This document shows, piece after piece, positions 1 through 13,700 of a DNA stretch of 64,000 nucleotides. The DNA comes from Enoplolaimus lenunculus. Its lineage: Eukaryota > Nematoda > Enoplea > Enoplida > Thoracostomopsidae. The stretch is from positions 62,001 to 126,000 of the forward strand of contig JASANG010000613.1 in assembly GCA_030248215.1 (NCBI GenBank), given 5' to 3'. Position numbers and translations under genes: made by a program. Numbering within the stretch: the stretch's first letter is position 1; every line of letters begins with the position of its first letter. A model generated the notes under the pieces. It saw only the letters and a program-made list of their open reading frames with translations. It was not told the DNA's origin and did not search any database.

Positions 1-306
1 GATAATTTGTTCTGACAAATATGTTTATTTAGGGTGTTAGTTGGCTGGCAACAATTATTAACAGAAATGTTGCATGAATAAGTTGGCGATGATTTTTGGT
101 TCTGTAAAAGCTAACCTAAAATTAATTATTGATAGGTAACTCATCGAAAGCAATTTAATAAATTAATACAGAATTTTTATGCAACGTATCACAGGTAAGA
201 TTAAAATTAAAATTTCAAAATTTCGATTGATTGTACAATCGGGATCTGACTGGAACTCGTTTTGAAACGAAATTCTAATAGGAATCGGAATTCCGGTTGC
301 GCCCTG
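1..306 (-). mobile_element. GATTCC-family MITE, truncated by window start
   Basis: Reverse-oriented copy. It contains the shared core (TTGGCTGGCAACAATT; TCATCGAAAGCAATTTAAT; ACAATCGG) and ends with period-6 GATTCC-type repeats and a GCGCCCTG terminus. Confidence 0.8.
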
Positions 307-317
307 GTTCTAGGGAT

Positions 318-493
318 CTACGAAACTGCGTAAAAACGTTGGTTTATTTCACTGGTTGATCGACGTGACGCTCGTACACTCTTGCCGATTACTGAACAAT
401 ATGTTTTGCCTCGTGAACCGGAATCTTTGAAAAATGTTACTTTGCGTTGCACGCTACTTTTGAAAAACGCTTTCAACAAAACTTGTTGTTTGT
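318..493 (-). CDS. Possible next chitin synthase exon (unproven)
   Basis: The minus-strand frame is open for about 60 codons without a methionine start, rich in K/R/S (for example KVTFFKDSGSRGKTY). An AG at 494-495 would give the phase exon 11 needs. It lies where the poorly conserved linker before the catalytic domain could be. I see no diagnostic motif, and the donor is ambiguous. It could equally be a chance open frame. Confidence 0.2.
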
Positions 494-629
494 CTCTTAA
501 TTTTTATGTATTAAATAAATTGGCGGAGGTACAGGAATATGGATCCCCTAGAAATTTCATAAAACATAGTTCATTTTATAGATTTCTACGTGTTGAGGGT
601 AACGGTAGCATTTTTAGCGCTACACGGTC

Positions 630-3600
630 CCCAGTTCAATAGTTATGGTCCTTTAAAGTTCAACGTTGACCAAAAGTCTCGGTCTCGGTAGGTTGGGTCT
701 CGTTCTCGGTTTTTTGACCGAAAACGATCCTCTCTACCCCCCGGGCGTGTGTAATACGCCAAACCTGACGTGCCCAAAACGTACGATCTCCATTTTTCCA
801 ATTGTTTAATTCCCCCTAGAGGATTCGAACCCACGATCCGAAAGCTAAAAACGGACCCCTTCGGCGTGCAGTGTTAACTCATACCACACAGCCACAACTA
901 CAGTTGTAAAATAAACCAAGACTTTGAAGGCCATTTTCGAACCATTAGGCCTGTAAGAATCAAATAACATTAAACTCAGCACCCTCAAATACGTTGGAAA
1001 ATCATAAAATCTTACACTTTCTAGGGGGTCGATCTACGTACCTTCACCAAACAAATTTGTATAATGTGTTTAAAGTTTTAAATAACACTTGTGTAGTTTA
1101 GATTTTACAAATTCGTACAAATAATTTATTGTCTTTGTATCAAATATAGATATTCCCAGCGGTCGTTTGGGCTTGCTGGTGTGGTCTACGTTACCCACAG
1201 TCGTGCACGCGTGCCAACCAGCAGCTCAGAGCGTTGGGTTTTGCAACTTCGTCTCGTAAATAGTTTCATATCACAGCGGTCTCTATCTCTGAACGTTGGA
1301 TTTGCAACTTCACGTCTCCTAAATTAGCTGTGGTGAGGTCATCAACTTCCACACCTTTTTATTCATATAATGCCGACTTAAAACAAACTATTAGCCGCCC
1401 ATTGCGTTTGCATCAAATAGCAGGGTGCAACCGAATTTCCGATCCCGATTAGAATTCCGATTCAAGACAACCCAGTTCAATAGTTATGGTCCTTTAAAGT
1501 TCAACGTTGACCAAAAGTCTCGGTCTCGGTAGGTTGGGTCTCGTTCTCGGTTTTTTGACCGAAAACGATCCTCTCTACCCCCCGGGCGTGTGTAATACGC
1601 CAAACCTGACGTGCCCAAAACGTACGATCTCCATTTTTCCAATTGTTTAATTCCCCCTAGAGGATTCGAACCCACGATCCGAAAGCTAAAAACGGACCCC
1701 TTCGGCGTGCAGTGTTAACTCATACCACACAGCCACAACTACAGTTGTAAAATAAACCAAGACTTTGAAGGCCATTTTCGAACCATTAGGCCTGTAAGAA
1801 TCAAATAACATTAAACTCAGCACCCTCAAATACGTTGGAAAATCATAAAATCTTACACTTTCTAGGGGGTCGATCTACGTACCTTCACCAAACAAATTTG
1901 TATAATGTGTTTAAAGTTTTAAATAACACTTGTGTAGTTTAGATTTTACAAATTCGTACAAATAATTTATTGTCTTTGTATCAAATATAGATATTCCCAG
2001 CGGTCGTTTGGGCTTGCTGGTGTGGTCTACGTTACCCACAGTCGTGCACGCGTGCCAACCAGCAGCTCAGAGCGTTGGGTTTTGCAACTTCGTCTCGTAA
2101 ATAGTTTCATATCACAGCGGTCTCTATCTCTGAACGTTGGATTTGCAACTTCACGTCTCCTAAATTAGCTGTGGTGAGGTCATCAACTTCCACACCTTTT
2201 TATTCATATAATGCCGACTTAAAACAAACTATTAGCCGCCCATTGCGTTTGCATCAAATAGCAGGGTGCAACCGAATTTCCGATCCCGATTAGAATTCCG
2301 ATTCAAGACAACCCAGTTCAATAGTTATGGTCCTTTAAAGTTCAACGTTGACCAAAAGTCTCGGTCTCGGTAGGTTGGGTCTCGTTCTCGGTTTTTTGAC
2401 CGAAAACGATCCTCTCTACCCCCCGGGCGTGTGTAATACGCCAAACCTGACGTGCCCAAAACGTACGATCTCCATTTTTCCAATTGTTTAATTCCCCCTA
2501 GAGGATTCGAACCCACGATCCGAAAGCTAAAAACGGACCCCTTCGGCGTGCAGTGTTAACTCATACCACACAGCCACAACTACAGTTGTAAAATAAACCA
2601 AGACTTTGAAGGCCATTTTCGAACCATTAGGCCTGTAAGAATCAAATAACATTAAACTCAGCACCCTCAAATACGTTGGAAAATCATAAAATCTTACACT
2701 TTCTAGGGGGTCGATCTACGTACCTTCACCAAACAAATTTGTATAATGTGTTTAAAGTTTTAAATAACACTTGTGTAGTTTAGATTTTACAAATTCGTAC
2801 AAATAATTTATTGTCTTTGTATCAAATATAGATATTCCCAGCGGTCGTTTGGGCTTGCTGGTGTGGTCTACGTTACCCACAGTCGTGCACGCGTGCCAAC
2901 CAGCAGCTCAGAGCGTTGGGTTTTGCAACTTCGTCTCGTAAATAGTTTCATATCACAGCGGTCTCTATCTCTGAACGTTGGATTTGCAACTTCACGTCTC
3001 CTAAATTAGCTGTGGTGAGGTCATCAACTTCCACACCTTTTTATTCATATAATGCCGACTTAAAACAAACTATTAGCCGCCCATTGCGTTTGCATCAAAT
3101 AGCAGGGTGCAACCGAATTTCCGATCCCGATTAGAATTCCGATTCAAGACAACCCAGTTCAATAGTTATGGTCCTTTAAAGTTCAACGTTGACCAAAAGT
3201 CTCGGTCTCGGTAGGTTGGGTCTCGTTCTCGGTTTTTTGACCGAAAACGATCCTCTCTACCCCCCGGGCGTGTGTAATACGCCAAACCTGACGTGCCCAA
3301 AACGTACGATCTCCATTTTTCCAATTGTTTAATTCCCCCTAGAGGATTCGAACCCACGATCCGAAAGCTAAAAACGGACCCCTTCGGCGTGCAGTGTTAA
3401 CTCATACCACACAGCCACAACTACAGTTGTAAAATAAACCAAGACTTTGAAGGCCATTTTCGAACCATTAGGCCTGTAAGAATCAAATAACATTAAACTC
3501 AGCACCCTCAAATACGTTGGAAAATCATAAAATCTTACACTTTCTAGGGGGTCGATCTACGTACCTTCACCAAACAAATTTGTATAATGTGTTTAAAGTT

Positions 3601-6515
3601 TTAAATAACACTTGTGTAGTTTAGATTTTACAAATTCGTACAAATAATTTATTGTCTTTGTATCAAATATAGATATTCCCAGCGGTCGTTTGGGCTTGCT
3701 GGTGTGGTCTACGTTACCCACAGTCGTGCACGCGTGCCAACCAGCAGCTCAGAGCGTTGGGTTTTGCAACTTCGTCTCGTAAATAGTTTCATATCACAGC
3801 GGTCTCTATCTCTGAACGTTGGATTTGCAACTTCACGTCTCCTAAATTAGCTGTGGTGAGGTCATCAACTTCCACACCTTTTTATTCATATAATGCCGAC
3901 TTAAAACAAACTATTAGCCGCCCATTGCGTTTGCATCAAATAGCAGGGTGCAACCGAATTTCCGATCCCGATTAGAATTCCGATTCAAGACAACCCAGTT
4001 CAATAGTTATGGTCCTTTAAAGTTCAACGTTGACCAAAAGTCTCGGTCTCGGTAGGTTGGGTCTCGTTCTCGGTTTTTTGACCGAAAACGATCCTCTCTA
4101 CCCCCCGGGCGTGTGTAATACGCCAAACCTGACGTGCCCAAAACGTACGATCTCCATTTTTCCAATTGTTTAATTCCCCCTAGAGGATTCGAACCCACGA
4201 TCCGAAAGCTAAAAACGGACCCCTTCGGCGTGCAGTGTTAACTCATACCACACAGCCACAACTACAGTTGTAAAATAAACCAAGACTTTGAAGGCCATTT
4301 TCGAACCATTAGGCCTGTAAGAATCAAATAACATTAAACTCAGCACCCTCAAATACGTTGGAAAATCATAAAATCTTACACTTTCTAGGGGGTCGATCTA
4401 CGTACCTTCACCAAACAAATTTGTATAATGTGTTTAAAGTTTTAAATAACACTTGTGTAGTTTAGATTTTACAAATTCGTACAAATAATTTATTGTCTTT
4501 GTATCAAATATAGATATTCCCAGCGGTCGTTTGGGCTTGCTGGTGTGGTCTACGTTACCCACAGTCGTGCACGCGTGCCAACCAGCAGCTCAGAGCGTTG
4601 GGTTTTGCAACTTCGTCTCGTAAATAGTTTCATATCACAGCGGTCTCTATCTCTGAACGTTGGATTTGCAACTTCACGTCTCCTAAATTAGCTGTGGTGA
4701 GGTCATCAACTTCCACACCTTTTTATTCATATAATGCCGACTTAAAACAAACTATTAGCCGCCCATTGCGTTTGCATCAAATAGCAGGGTGCAACCGAAT
4801 TTCCGATCCCGATTAGAATTCGATTCAAGACAACCCAGTTCAATAGTTATGGTCCTTTAAAGTTCAACGTTGACCAAAAGTCTCGGTCTCGGTAGGTTGG
4901 GTCTCGTTCTCGGTTTTTTGACCGAAAACGATCCTCTCTACCCCCCGGGCGTGTGTAATACGCCAAACCTGACGTGCCCAAAACGTACGATCTCCATTTT
5001 TCCAATTGTTTAATTCCCCCTAGAGGATTCGAACCCACGATCCGAAAGCTAAAAACGGACCCCTTCGGCGTGCAGTGTTAACTCATACCACACAGCCACA
5101 ACTACAGTTGTAAAATAAACCAAGACTTTGAAGGCCATTTTCGAACCATTAGGCCTGTAAGAATCAAATAACATTAAACTCAGCACCCTCAAATACGTTG
5201 GAAAATCATAAAATCTTACACTTTCTAGGGGGTCGATCTACGTACCTTCACCAAACAAATTTGTATAATGTGTTTAAAGTTTTAAATAACACTTGTGTAG
5301 TTTAGATTTTACAAATTCGTACAAATAATTTATTGTCTTTGTATCAAATATAGATATTCCCAGCGGTCGTTTGGGCTTGCTGGTGTGGTCTACGTTACCC
5401 ACAGTCGTGCACGCGTGCCAACCAGCAGCTCAGAGCGTTGGGTTTTGCAACTTCGTCTCGTAAATAGTTTCATATCACAGCGGTCTCTATCTCTGAACGT
5501 TGGATTTGCAACTTCACGTCTCCTAAATTAGCTGTGGTGAGGTCATCAACTTCCACACCTTTTTATTCATATAATGCCGACTTAAAACAAACTATTAGCC
5601 GCCCATTGCGTTTGCATCAAATAGCAGGGTGCAACCGAATTTCCGATCCCGATTAGAATTCCGATTCAAGACAACCCAGTTCAATAGTTATGGTCCTTTA
5701 AAGTTCAACGTTGACCAAAAGTCTCGGTCTCGGTAGGTTGGGTCTCGTTCTCGGTTTTTTGACCGAAAACGATCCTCTCTACCCCCCGGGCGTGTGTAAT
5801 ACGCCAAACCTGACGTGCCCAAAACGTACGATCTCCATTTTTCCAATTGTTTAATTCCCCCTAGAGGATTCGAACCCACGATCCGAAAGCTAAAAACGGA
5901 CCCCTTCGGCGTGCAGTGTTAACTCATACCACACAGCCACAACTACAGTTGTAAAATAAACCAAGACTTTGAAGGCCATTTTCGAACCATTAGGCCTGTA
6001 AGAATCAAATAACATTAAACTCAGCACCCTCAAATACGTTGGAAAATCATAAAATCTTACACTTTCTAGGGGGTCGATCTACGTACCTTCACCAAACAAA
6101 TTTGTATAATGTGTTTAAAGTTTTAAATAACACTTGTGTAGTTTAGATTTTACAAATTCGTACAAATAATTTATTGTCTTTGTATCAAATATAGATATTC
6201 CCAGCGGTCGTTTGGGCTTGCTGGTGTGGTCTACGTTACCCACAGTCGTGCACGCGTGCCAACCAGCAGCTCAGAGCGTTGGGTTTTGCAACTTCGTCTC
6301 GTAAATAGTTTCATATCACAGCGGTCTCTATCTCTGAACGTTGGATTTGCAACTTCACGTCTCCTAAATTAGCTGTGGTGAGGTCATCAACTTCCACACC
6401 TTTTTATTCATATAATGCCGACTTAAAACAAACTATTAGCCGCCCATTGCGTTTGCATCAAATAGCAGGGTGCAACCGAATTTCCGATCCCGATTAGAAT
6501 TCCGATTCAAGACAA
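630..6515. repeat. Seven-copy 841-bp tandem array
   Basis: Copies start at 630, 1471, 2312, 3153, 3994, 4834 and 5675. They appear identical except for one missing C in copy 5 (near 4820), which makes that copy 840 bp. Each copy carries a short TCTCGG-type segment, a minus-strand tRNA-like head, unique filler and, at its right end, the first about 50 bp of a GATTCC-family MITE. The last copy runs directly into the rest of that MITE. The array sits in the chitin synthase intron after exon 11. Confidence 0.97.
815..905 (-). repeat. tRNA-like pol III head inside each 841-bp unit (first copy shown)
   Basis: On the minus strand an A-box-like TGGCTGTGTGGTA is followed about 60 bp later by a B box GGGTTCGAATCC, the spacing of a class II (Ser/Leu) tRNA. 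The T stem and acceptor do not pair well, so this is a tRNA-derived SINE-like head, not a working tRNA. It repeats at 841-bp steps in all seven copies. Confidence 0.55.
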
Positions 6516-6869
6516 GTTCAGATTCCGACTGCACAATCAATCGGAATCGGGTTTTTAAAATTTTAATTTTCATCCTACTTGTGATATATTGCATAAAAAT
6601 TGTATCGATTTCAACTACTAAACACAAAACTACCGTTTTATTTTGAAAATAACAAATTGATTCAAGTTTAGCTTTACACAGCCAGAAAATCGCCAATTTG
6701 TTCAGTCGACGTTTTTGAAAATTGTTGTCAGCAAGCAGACATCCAAAATCAATATTATATTTAATACAAATTAAATGTATAGTCACAGAATTTTTACCTC
6801 CGATTCCAATTTCGATTCCTGTATAATTTGATGTTCCGATTTCGATAATCAGTTCCCCTTTCCACACTG
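6466..6869 (+). mobile_element. GATTCC-family MITE carrying the array junction
   Basis: Starts CAGGGTGCAACCG and ends CCACACTG. Flanks TCAAATAG and TCAAACAC fit a decayed 8-bp duplication (6/8). Its first 50 bp are the end of array copy 7. Confidence 0.75.
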
Positions 6870-7585
6870 TCAAACACGCCTGCAGCCAGTTCAACATGTA
6901 ACGGTGCCGTGCAGAACAAATGGAGAATGTCCGATTATTTACCACTGGGATTAAAACTTTTATCGGGGAGCCAAATTTTCTAAAAACCTGAACTTTTAGT
7001 GCGCCCTCTTGCTACAGGCCCAAATTCAAAATCAAATTGCATGACAGCGTTGAAATCTGGTTCTGGCTAGGAACGCGTTTGAAAACTGTAAGCCTTCGGA
7101 ACGCAAAATATTCTCCGCCACCGAAAAATCCTGGACCCACTGCTGGAAGTACGTTCTATAAAAAGTTCGAAGCGAGCTTTCTTGCATTGCCAACTCAAAA
7201 AATGCTCTCAAAAACCCTGGACAAAAATTACATACTTTTGTAGTTACCAGGTATACAAATTAGGGGGAACTTTTTCACTAGTAACAATGAAACCTTTGGA
7301 ACAATATTGTGTTATTTCTTCTAATCGAGGGCGCTGCTGCCCCGTGATATCCCGCATTTTTAGACGACACTACGCTTCCCATACGCCTCCCAAACTAAAG
7401 CAGTACATTACACAAGCCAGACAGCAGAATCGTTGACAAAGTACTTTTGCACTCTTTTTTGGGAGTGATAGCCTCTATCCTGCTTGGTGTCTTGTAAAGA
7501 ACGGAGTGTTCAAAGGAGCGACCGCCCCTTCTGAGCGGACAAACGATACTCAATTTACGAAACTGTTCAGGGGAATCTTTCTTAC
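6870..7585. other. Chitin synthase intron sequence, nothing recognised
   Basis: Between the MITE end and exon 11. ORFs here (up to 84 codons) match no family I know. The open extension of exon 11 covers 7395-7585. Confidence 0.6.
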
Positions 7586-7752
7586 TGTGGGTTGGATGGA
7601 AAACTACAAAAGCGTAAAATTCCAAAATTTCGATGATTTTCCGCTCTAAACTAACTTTTGTCTTGATCCGTTCTTCAGCATCTTGTCGTCTTCGATTAAG
7701 CGCAAGCGACATATCAACGAACAGGCCGTTGTACATTGGCACCGTAAATAAC
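7586..7752 (-). CDS. CHS: Chitin synthase exon 11 (SLALNRRR)
   Basis: 167 bp, 55 codons between split codons. Encodes FTVPMYNGLFVDMSLALNRR, closely matching the family LFVTPMYNGLLIDQSLALNRRR just before the cytoplasmic catalytic region. A charged segment and EFYAFVVFHPTH follow. Acceptor TCTTTTAG. The donor is taken as CACA|GTAAGA; the frame stays open another 57 codons, so read-through cannot be excluded. Confidence 0.88.
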
Positions 7753-10700
7753 CTAAAAGAGAACGTCTCATGTACACTTCACCAAACATTTGAAGTTAAG
7801 GCTTAGGTAGTTAACCCATATCTTGCTGATGTCAGTTTAAACTGATAACGGAAAAAAGGTCTAGGTCTATATCTGTGAAATTGTAAAACTCATGCAAACT
7901 CTATTTATATGATCACTTTCACTATGCCATGTTCTTGGTTACTGCACTGGTTTGTGTTGCTAGCTGCATCTGCGCATTCGTTATTTGGTTTCCTATCCCC
8001 AGCATCGTGCTTCTTTACAGAAAAATGTTGGAACGCCATAAAACCAATTTGGCTTCTGAAGATAAACTCAGTTTAAAAACTCTACTCCACTGAACGTAAA
8101 ATGAACTGTTTTGAAGTTTGTCAATATAAAGACATGCGTCTAGCTTTACGGTTGCGCCATTTTCCTTTATCTGGTGTTCCAGATAGTAGACGATTCGACC
8201 CAACACACTCACTTGGTTCGTAAAAATTTGCAAAAAGTTCGAAATGTTAGCTTCCAGTGCTAATCCCCCGTCAAAAACCTTGGCTTCCGCATTGCTTATA
8301 GAGTATGTGAAGTCTGGTTTTCAATGGGGGACAGGAAGCGCAAACATGTCCCAGGCAGGGTGCAACCGGAATTCCGGTTCCGGCATTTTTTCACCTTCCG
8401 GTTCCGGTTCCGGTAAATTTTTACCGGATTTAAAAATTCCGGTGTTATAATTTGGCCGTTTTTTTAACTTTGCTAATCTTTAAGAATCTCTTTAGAAAGC
8501 CACTTGTATTCCGAATATAAGCCATTGATGGTGGATTTCACTTCAGTCGACGACGAAAATCTAAAATACAACAAATAAAATAAATATCTATGTTCGACTA
8601 AGGTTATTTCACAAATAATAGAGCAAAAAATAAGATTAAAATGAAATTTTTGGTGAAATGCATTTTTCACTTTCCGGTTCCGGTTCCGGTAAAATTTTCA
8701 AATTCCGGTTCCGGTTCCGGTAAATTGTAATTCCGGTTGCACCCTGGTCCCAGGTCATATACATACATATCAGTCCTTATCAATCGGCCATCGCTCGACT
8801 CAAACACATGCGCCACCGTCCAAACGTACGCTGCGAACCACACGATGCCCAGCCAACCGTGCGAAGTGTTGCCAAACATTAATCCAGTCCACAACGATTG
8901 GTACGTACCACAGTTCCAAAATATTTCGCCTGGTAGTGCGCCAGCAAAAACACAATGCGACGCGCGTTTACTTTCACACAACCACATTAGCACACATTGT
9001 GACACTGGCGGAACGAGAATGACAGGAATTGCGAACGCGAATCGATCCATTTTTACCTTTGAAATGTTTATTTACTATGTACAGGTTTTGCAGCCAGGAT
9101 TTAATTTCGCAAGAGTACTCTATCGATAATGCAACCGGAATTCCGGTGTACAAAACCGGCATTCTCTAGTATTCGGTTCAGGTATTAAATTTGGTATTTT
9201 TTCACCGAATTGTTTATTTTTGAAAAACTGCCATATTATCAAACGAGTTGTTTCAAAGCCTGTAAAGTTCTTTTTTACTCATCCTTCAAACATTTTGAAG
9301 CCATTTGCACCGATGATTTACAGTGTAATTTCAGTGCATTTACCGAATAATCTTTCGAGTGCTACCAAGATTGATCTTCAAAAGTTTAACTATTCTATTA
9401 AAATTTCGATTTTTTATACAATTTTCCACACGTTAAAAAGGTATATATAAATACTCTTTTTCTTAAGCCTAAGCTTAAAAGTAATAGAGGGAGCAAGTGT
9501 GCAAGAGCAAAATTACCCGAGCCATTTCCACAAGCCTAACCTTAACCGTAAAAAAAAGAAGGAAAGTGTAGAGCCCAAATATTTTAACTCAAGAAGTTTA
9601 ACGCAATAGCTTGTTCGAAAGCGACTACCTTTTCCAGCTTAGTTTGCTTTTGTTCTTACAAATAATATATACTAGAGTTGTCCCGAGGCCGGGATTTTTA
9701 CTGGAGCCGGAGCCCAAGGCCGCTGTGCCGGGGCCGAGCTCGTATTACCCGCAGCCATGTTAGAACATGTAAACATAACTGTGATCATTAACTACGATAT
9801 ACGTAAATATATATCATGGTTTTAAAAGGAACTATATTTCACAGAAAGTGGAAACATGAATTCGTTTTTTCACCGGAACAGGAATTGCGAATTTATTGCA
9901 ACACCGAATTACTGCTAACAAAACCGAATTACTGCTGACTATAGTTCAAAATAAAATGTTGTTAACAGATCGCAAACGGAACTGGATTACACGAGAATCG
10001 GAACTAGAAATTTTGTAACTGTACGGATTATTTGTGTTGACAAATATAATGTTCGTAGGCTGGTAACAATTTTCAAAGACGTCGTATGCCCAAATTAGCG
10101 ATGATTATTTGAGTATTGGTTTTGTAAAGCTGAACTACAATCAATTATTGATAAGTTAACTCATCGAAAGCAAATTAATAGATAAAATAAATACAGAATT
10201 TTCATGCAACGTATCATATTAATCAAGTACGATTAAAATTAAAATTTCAAAATTCTGATTCCGATTGTCAAGCTCTAGAAAAAGATGCGAAGAATAGTGC
10301 GAAATATGAGGGATCATTCATTTTTAAGCGTATTCTTCATAATTTGTCACAAAACCCTAAAAATTCCGATTTCTATGTCTTATATACATTTTGTAGCGCG
10401 TACAGCAAACCAGACAAAACAAAAAATATTGTGTGCAGTGACTGCAATTATTTCTTGAGCTTTTCATATTTTTCAAAGAAGAACCGAGCGTGATTGGTTT
10501 TTTTATGTGAGTCAATTAAAAATTGTATATAAAAACTTGCGACGGATAGGCCCCGGCAAATAAGGTGTTAACCACGTAGCATCTCTACTGTAATATATAA
10601 ATTGGTGATCGGTTTTAAAAAAACAGCCAGCCTCAAACAGCGAGACCGTGACATAGACCAGGTGTAAAGTAGGGTGACAACAAAAGTTCGGATTCGGCAA

Positions 10701-13700
10701 AAATTTGCGGTCCGGACAATGTTAGGCAACATGTTTTTCATTTTTAAGCAATACAAATTTAACATAACTTATGAAAATCAATATTTTTCTTTCAACGCAC
10801 AAATTCCAGAACTGAGGTCGGACAGGAAATATATAACCGTTAAGTTTGGCGGCTGCCATTGCGATGATATTCTGGAAAAAATTATAGATGTAACTCATAT
10901 TTGTAACATGCAAGATTCTAATTCGGCAAATTAGCAATAGACACGGATTCGGTCAAATCATGTATTCGGTGCAACCCTGTTGTAAAGTGTAAACAAAGAC
11001 TTACGTAACGCAACATACACTGTCAGATCAGAATGAAATACGGAAGACATCCAGTCACAAGGATGCAACCGGAATTCCGGTTCCGGCATTGTTTCACCTT
11101 CCGGTTCCGATAAATTTTTGATCGGTTGAAATTAAGATACTGTACTAAAAATGACGATAAAGAGTAATTTCATTAGCATATAGCAGGGTTGTTGGCCGGA
11201 AAAAATGGTTTTTTTCCATTTTTTCCGAGGGGGTGGAAAAAATGAAAAAATATTAAACGATTCTTAAATATAATTTGCAAGTAAATATGGTATAAAATAC
11301 ATTTTTATATGACATGTAACTAATTTTCACGCAACTCATTAATAGTGACCGTGTGTATATGTCCACCAGGACACATTATATGTCCGAAAAACGCGAAAAT
11401 TGCAGCATATGAATATACAAATGGATTTCAGAATTGAACCTTTGCCACGAGATCCAATGTAAAACTACATATGCAACTTGTTCGGTTCCCTCACCAGGTT
11501 TAGTCGACAGTGGTGCCAAAGTTAGGGTGCTCAAAATCGAAAGCTTGTTTTTACAGTATGATTTAACACAAAAATACGTCTACCTTCAACCTCGCTTTGC
11601 TCGCGAGGTTGCAGTAATTGACAGGCTTCGATGTCAGAAATAACCCAAAAGTATCTTGGGATTTAATATATTTACAAAAAACACGCGTGACTTGTTTAAC
11701 TCGCTCCGCTCACGAGTTTCTGTTGTTCCGATCCAATGCCAAAACATTAATTCAGAAAAAAATTCGAATTTTAAGGACCCAATTCCTCCATTGGACTCCA
11801 AAATTTTTTGTCGAAAAATTATACAAATTATATACCATTTGACACAGGTTGCGGAGCTAAGACAAATATTGTTAAATGTTTCCCAATCAGACATCTGGCT
11901 AACGAGTCAGTGATATATAATTTATACAACTTATCGAAAACAAATTGAGCTCCAGGGGGTTGAACTTGCGGCCTTAAAACTCGAATTTTTCAAAAATTCA
12001 GATTTGGGCATGAAATGATCAGTGGATGTCATCAGAAGCTCAAATATGCAAAAATATTCAAAATGCAAGCATTTTTGGGCAAACGACGGCTAAGGGTGGG
12101 CTAACCGATCAAACAGACAAAGAATGAATTTTTCCATTTTTTCCGGAAAAAACAACCCTGGCATATAGTATGTAAACCTTGAAAATCGCCGAAAATAAAC
12201 CATCGAAGAAACACGACCTAATGAATATATATTAGATTTTGAAAAACCCCAGATCAATAATTTATAACATTTTCAAAACTAAACGATATGTCAAACAAAA
12301 AGTGAACGGGTGTCAATTTAGAGTGGAAAGCACCGGTGACAAGACCGTGCAGACATCAGCTTTTGGCTCTAATGAAGAATTACAATGTGATTAAAATCAC
12401 ACCACTCGGCGGCACGAACACGACAAAACACTTTCAGTTGACAAATTTCTTTTACACAATCTGTGTGCTATGTGCTGCCATTATACAAACACAACATACT
12501 AGCAGAACAACACACATGAAGTTATGTATACTGTTTATATAATATGTCGGCCACTATATAAATTAACATTTACCAGCACACACTTTAATGCTATTGCACA
12601 CAAACTCCCAACCGAAAAACGGTACACAAATGCAGTGTGGTACACTGGTGTTGTTATGTGTTTAACAATCCTTTCAACCGGGTTCAATTCATTTCCAGAC
12701 CATACATAACAGTTTTAGTAACGTCACGCATTAGTAATTTTTGACGTAGACTAAGCCTTTACTTAATCACTATAAATATATAATTTTGACATGAATAGTT
12801 CAAAACAATCATGATAATCACTGGCGTGAATAGGGGCGGTCCCCCAATCGCATAACGTTTCTAAACCAATGCGATAAGCACGGGTTCTTCAGTTGCCCGC
12901 AGGGTGGCACCAAAACCACGATTTGACCGAATTCGAATCCATTACTAGGATTTTGCAAATTTTAGATTAGATATAACCATAATTTGTTTTAGAATATCAA
13001 CGGAGTATGAGCCGCGTAACTTTTAAACGTTAGTACATTTTGTGGTCGACCTCAGCTCTGAGATTTCTGATATGAAGCAAAAAAAAATTGATTTATGCAA
13101 CATATTTAAATTTTTTGTTCAAAATGAAAAACATTTCGTCGACCATTGCTGGCTACCGCAAATTTTTGTCGAAAGCCGTTTTATGTTATCCGGTACGGCA
13201 ACCGCAAATATCCGGTATCCTGTAGGTGCCTACTGGAACCAATACGGATATCTGTAGTTATTATCAACCTGCCAATGATGTGTTGTTAAATTCCTAGGGG
13301 GTTGAGATTTCGTACCTTCGCCAAAAAACCAACAGGTGTTTCCGAACCTAAAACTGGATTTGGTTTTTTAAACCTGAATCCCAAATCGACTCCAAACTTT
13401 TACAACAAACTTGAACCAGCACCTTACCTTCCTAACGTACCTTGCATGCAAATTTAGCCGCTTCATAACACAACCATGAACATGAGATAAATGTTACAAA
13501 TATCACAAACACGTTTGACGCATGACTTGCATCACTGTCTGTTGCATTTGAATTATGTTCTGTTGACCATGGGTATGTATCGTTTACAAAATTGAGCTGC
13601 GATAACGGATTTTGAACGCGAAATACTACGCGCAGTCCATGTTGCATTCCTGCAAAAACAACAAGAAGTTACTTTTGTCCGAAGGCTAAAAACAGTCACC

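Noticed and set aside
815-905. A functional tRNA gene cluster
   Set aside because: A and B boxes are present, but acceptor and T stems do not pair and no good anticodon stem forms.
643-5879. A 63-codon minus-strand ORF repeated seven times
   Set aside because: It is repeated only because the 841-bp unit is. It overlaps TCTCGG-type repeat text, ends at the tRNA-like head, and has no family resemblance.
630-6515. CRISPR-like or rRNA/histone tandem array
   Set aside because: Eukaryotic context, 841-bp identical units with no short repeat-spacer pattern, and no rRNA or histone sequence seen.
8015-8233. Minus-strand ORF with coding-like text (VKLDACLYIDKLQNSSFYVQ)
   Set aside because: It falls between chitin synthase exons 10 and 11, which already join perfectly in phase and motif; inserting it would interrupt a conserved motif.
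13042-13257. 71-codon ORF upstream of chitin synthase exon 9
   Set aside because: Lies across a decayed GAATCC MITE on the opposite strand; repeat-derived.
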